A DNA stretch of 6,963 bases from an uncultured Planctomycetaceae bacterium (GTDB lineage Bacteria > Planctomycetota > Planctomycetia > Pirellulales > Thermoguttaceae), in assembly GCA_947307005.1 (NCBI GenBank), contig CAMZHY010000191.1, forward strand, positions 1 to 6,963, read 5' to 3'. The notes beneath the pieces are model-generated. The model was not told the origin of the DNA. It was given only the letters and a program-made list of their open reading frames with translations, and did not search any database. A program made the translations under genes and the position numbers. Below are positions 5,596 through 6,963 of the stretch, piece after piece (position 1 is the stretch's first letter; the number at the start of each line of letters is the position of its first letter).

Positions 5596-6963
5596 TCACG
5601 CGGACGCGGGACTGGGCTTCGACGCGCTTTCGACGTGGTCTTCGATGAGTTTGAGCATATCCTCGGCGATCGAGTTTTCTTCGCAGAGAACGAAGCCCGC
5701 GCCGGCGCGTTGGAGCGGCGCGACGTTAATGCGATATCGCGTTCTCGCGACGATTTCCGCCGTCGGGTTGAGAGCTCTGGCGGATTTGACGACGCCGATC
5801 GTGAGTTCGTCGAGGGGCGTCGTAACGAAGACGAGCTTCGCGCGCCCTATTCCCGCTCTGCGCAAAACGTCATGGTCGGCGCCGTCTCCCGCGACCGTCG
5901 GCGTTCCGTTCTGGTTGAACGGTTGAAGGTTGACCGGGTTGAAATCGACGACGCAGACGGATCGGTTCGCCTTGAGGAGCGCGTGAGCGAGCGTCTGACC
6001 GATCGGTCCGGCGCCGACGACGATTCCGTGCCCTTCGGAGTTCGCGATCGCGCGAATGAGATCCGGCGAAACGTCTTCGTCCGCCTTGCTGGCGTCGGCG
6101 ACTTCCGGCGGCATGCCCGTTTTCGTGATCGCAAACTTGACCATGTTGGGCGTCAGCACGAGCGACGCGACAGAAACGAAGAGCATCGTGTTGTACGAGT
6201 CCTCCTCGAGCGCGCCCGCCGCGTACGCGAGGGAAAGAATCATGAACGCAAGTTCGCCGATCTGCGAGATGCAGATTCCGTAGGCGCGCGCGCCCCGTCT
6301 GTCCATGCCGCAGACGCGCAGCGCCAGCATGGCGCAACACGCCTTGAAGACGACCGCGAGGACGAGCGTGACAAGGCACGTCAGAGGACTGTGAAAAACA
6401 TACGCGAAGTCGGTCAACATCCCGAGCGAGATGAAGAACATCGAGGAGAACGCTTCTCGGAAAGGCAGGACGAGCGCGTCGATCTGATGCGTCAGGCGGT
6501 TCTCGCCGAGGATGACGCCCGCCGCCAGCGCGCCGAGCGCTCCCGTAAGTCCCAGCGCTTCCGCGAGAATGCACATGAGCAGGAGAATGACGATCGCGTA
6601 GAGAATAACGAGGTCGTTCGACCGTAGCGCGGCGAGTCGAGGCGTGGCGATCGTTCGGTTGGCGAACTTGAGGATGAGAACGACGGCGCAAAAGAGAATC
6701 GATTTAAACGCCATGTCGATCCACGGGTTGCTGAACCCCCACTCCGCTTCTTTTTCGGCGCCGGAGCCGAGGACGATCGGCAGGATGAGCAGGAGCGGAA
6801 CGAGCGCGATATCCTGAAAGATCAGCAGTCCGAGCGTCGCCTGAGCGCGTTTCGTGTCCGCTTGACCCAGATCTCCGAGACTCCTATAAACGAGCGCCGT
6901 CGAACTGAGCGCCAGCACGCTTCCGATCGCGAGTCCCGCGACCCAACTCATCTTAAAAAAGAG
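5596..6963 (-). CDS. CPA2 cation:proton antiporter with TrkA-N domain, 5' end off window
   Basis: This is an inner-membrane monovalent cation/proton antiporter of the KefB/KefC/YbaL type. The frame remains open through the right edge, and the first visible codons (LFLKMSW) fall in the middle of the membrane domain. The Met at 6951 is therefore internal and roughly the first 100 residues are missing. Counting from that Met, residues 9-22 hold GSVLALSSTALV and 43-57 LIFQDIALVPLLL with the family Asp47. LTGALGALAAGVILGE at 135-150 and SQIGELAFMILSLA at 229-242 are further family motifs. Eight or so hydrophobic segments run to about 276. A cytoplasmic Rossmann domain spans about 306-435, with GAGPIG (313-318) and the acidic residue of VVDFNP (335-336) for NAD binding, and AGDGADHDVLRRAGI downstream. 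No separate RCK-C domain follows, so total length would resemble YbaL (about 560). No KefF/KefG-like partner gene is in the window. A terminator follows at 5572-5535. Confidence 0.85.
   Translation of the reverse strand, partial: LFFKMSWVAGLAIGSVLALSSTALVYRSLGDLGQADTKRAQATLGLLIFQDIALVPLLLILPIVLGSGAEKEAEWGFSNPWIDMAFKSILFCAVVLILKFANRTIATPRLAALRSNDLVILYAIVILLLMCILAEALGLTGALGALAAGVILGENRLTHQIDALVLPFREAFSSMFFISLGMLTDFAYVFHSPLTCLVTLVLAVVFKACCAMLALRVCGMDRRGARAYGICISQIGELAFMILSLAYAAGALEEDSYNTMLFVSVASLVLTPNMVKFAITKTGMPPEVADASKADEDVSPDLIRAIANSEGHGIVVGAGPIGQTLAHALLKANRSVCVVDFNPVNLQPFNQNGTPTVAGDGADHDVLRRAGIGRAKLVFVTTPLDELTIGVVKSARALNPTAEIVARTRYRINVAPLQRAGAGFVLCEENSIAEDMLKLIEDHVESASKPSPASA

Noticed and set aside
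5635..6627. 330-codon + strand frame opposite the antiporter gene
   Set aside because: Antisense to clear membrane and Rossmann motifs. The peptide is dominated by Arg, Asp and Glu, a composition artefact. Its equal length to the other antisense frame is coincidence.

Overview
The window is GC-rich DNA, probably bacterial. It reads most like a planctomycete: there is an agarase-type glycoside hydrolase next to a sulfatase-fold gene, Shine-Dalgarno signals are weak or absent at some starts, there is a tiny basic ribosome-type protein, and several long shadow ORFs come from GC-biased codon use. That assignment is an inference from gene content and style; no rRNA or other phylogenetic marker is present.

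Left part, + strand. Bases 1-456 are the 3' end of a protein with two Gly/Met-rich tracts around a charged helical segment. After a 376-base gap comes a 75-residue protein resembling the DUF3467 family (833-1060), closed by a strong terminator. Next is a compact unit: a TATAAT promoter (1244-1249), a leader of about 100 nt that folds into hairpins and ends in its own intrinsic terminator (about 1331-1356), and a 29-codon GTG-start gene for a very basic protein (1375-1464). Only 18 bases separate that terminator from the gene, so the layout looks like an attenuated leader.

Middle part, - strand. A bidirectional terminator near 1571-1605 separates the convergent transcription units. A two-gene unit is read right to left: a sulfatase-fold protein (3888-5471) whose catalytic and metal-binding residues are replaced, then a secreted GH50/agarase-like glycoside hydrolase (1655-3829) with both clan GH-A catalytic glutamates. 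Its promoter (TTGCAA, 17 bp, TATAAT) lies inside the intrinsic terminator of the next upstream gene.

Right part, - strand. Bases 5596-6963 encode most of a CPA2-family (KefB/KefC/YbaL-like) cation:proton antiporter with a C-terminal TrkA-N NAD-binding domain. Its N-terminus lies beyond the right edge.

The hydrolase presumably attacks a galactan-type polysaccharide outside the cytoplasm. The sulfatase-like partner has no visible signal peptide and is probably not an active sulfatase, so its role in the pair is open. The antiporter is probably an independent housekeeping gene. The features most worth a second look are the attenuator-like leader with its tiny gene, the degenerate sulfatase, and the promoter nested in a terminator.
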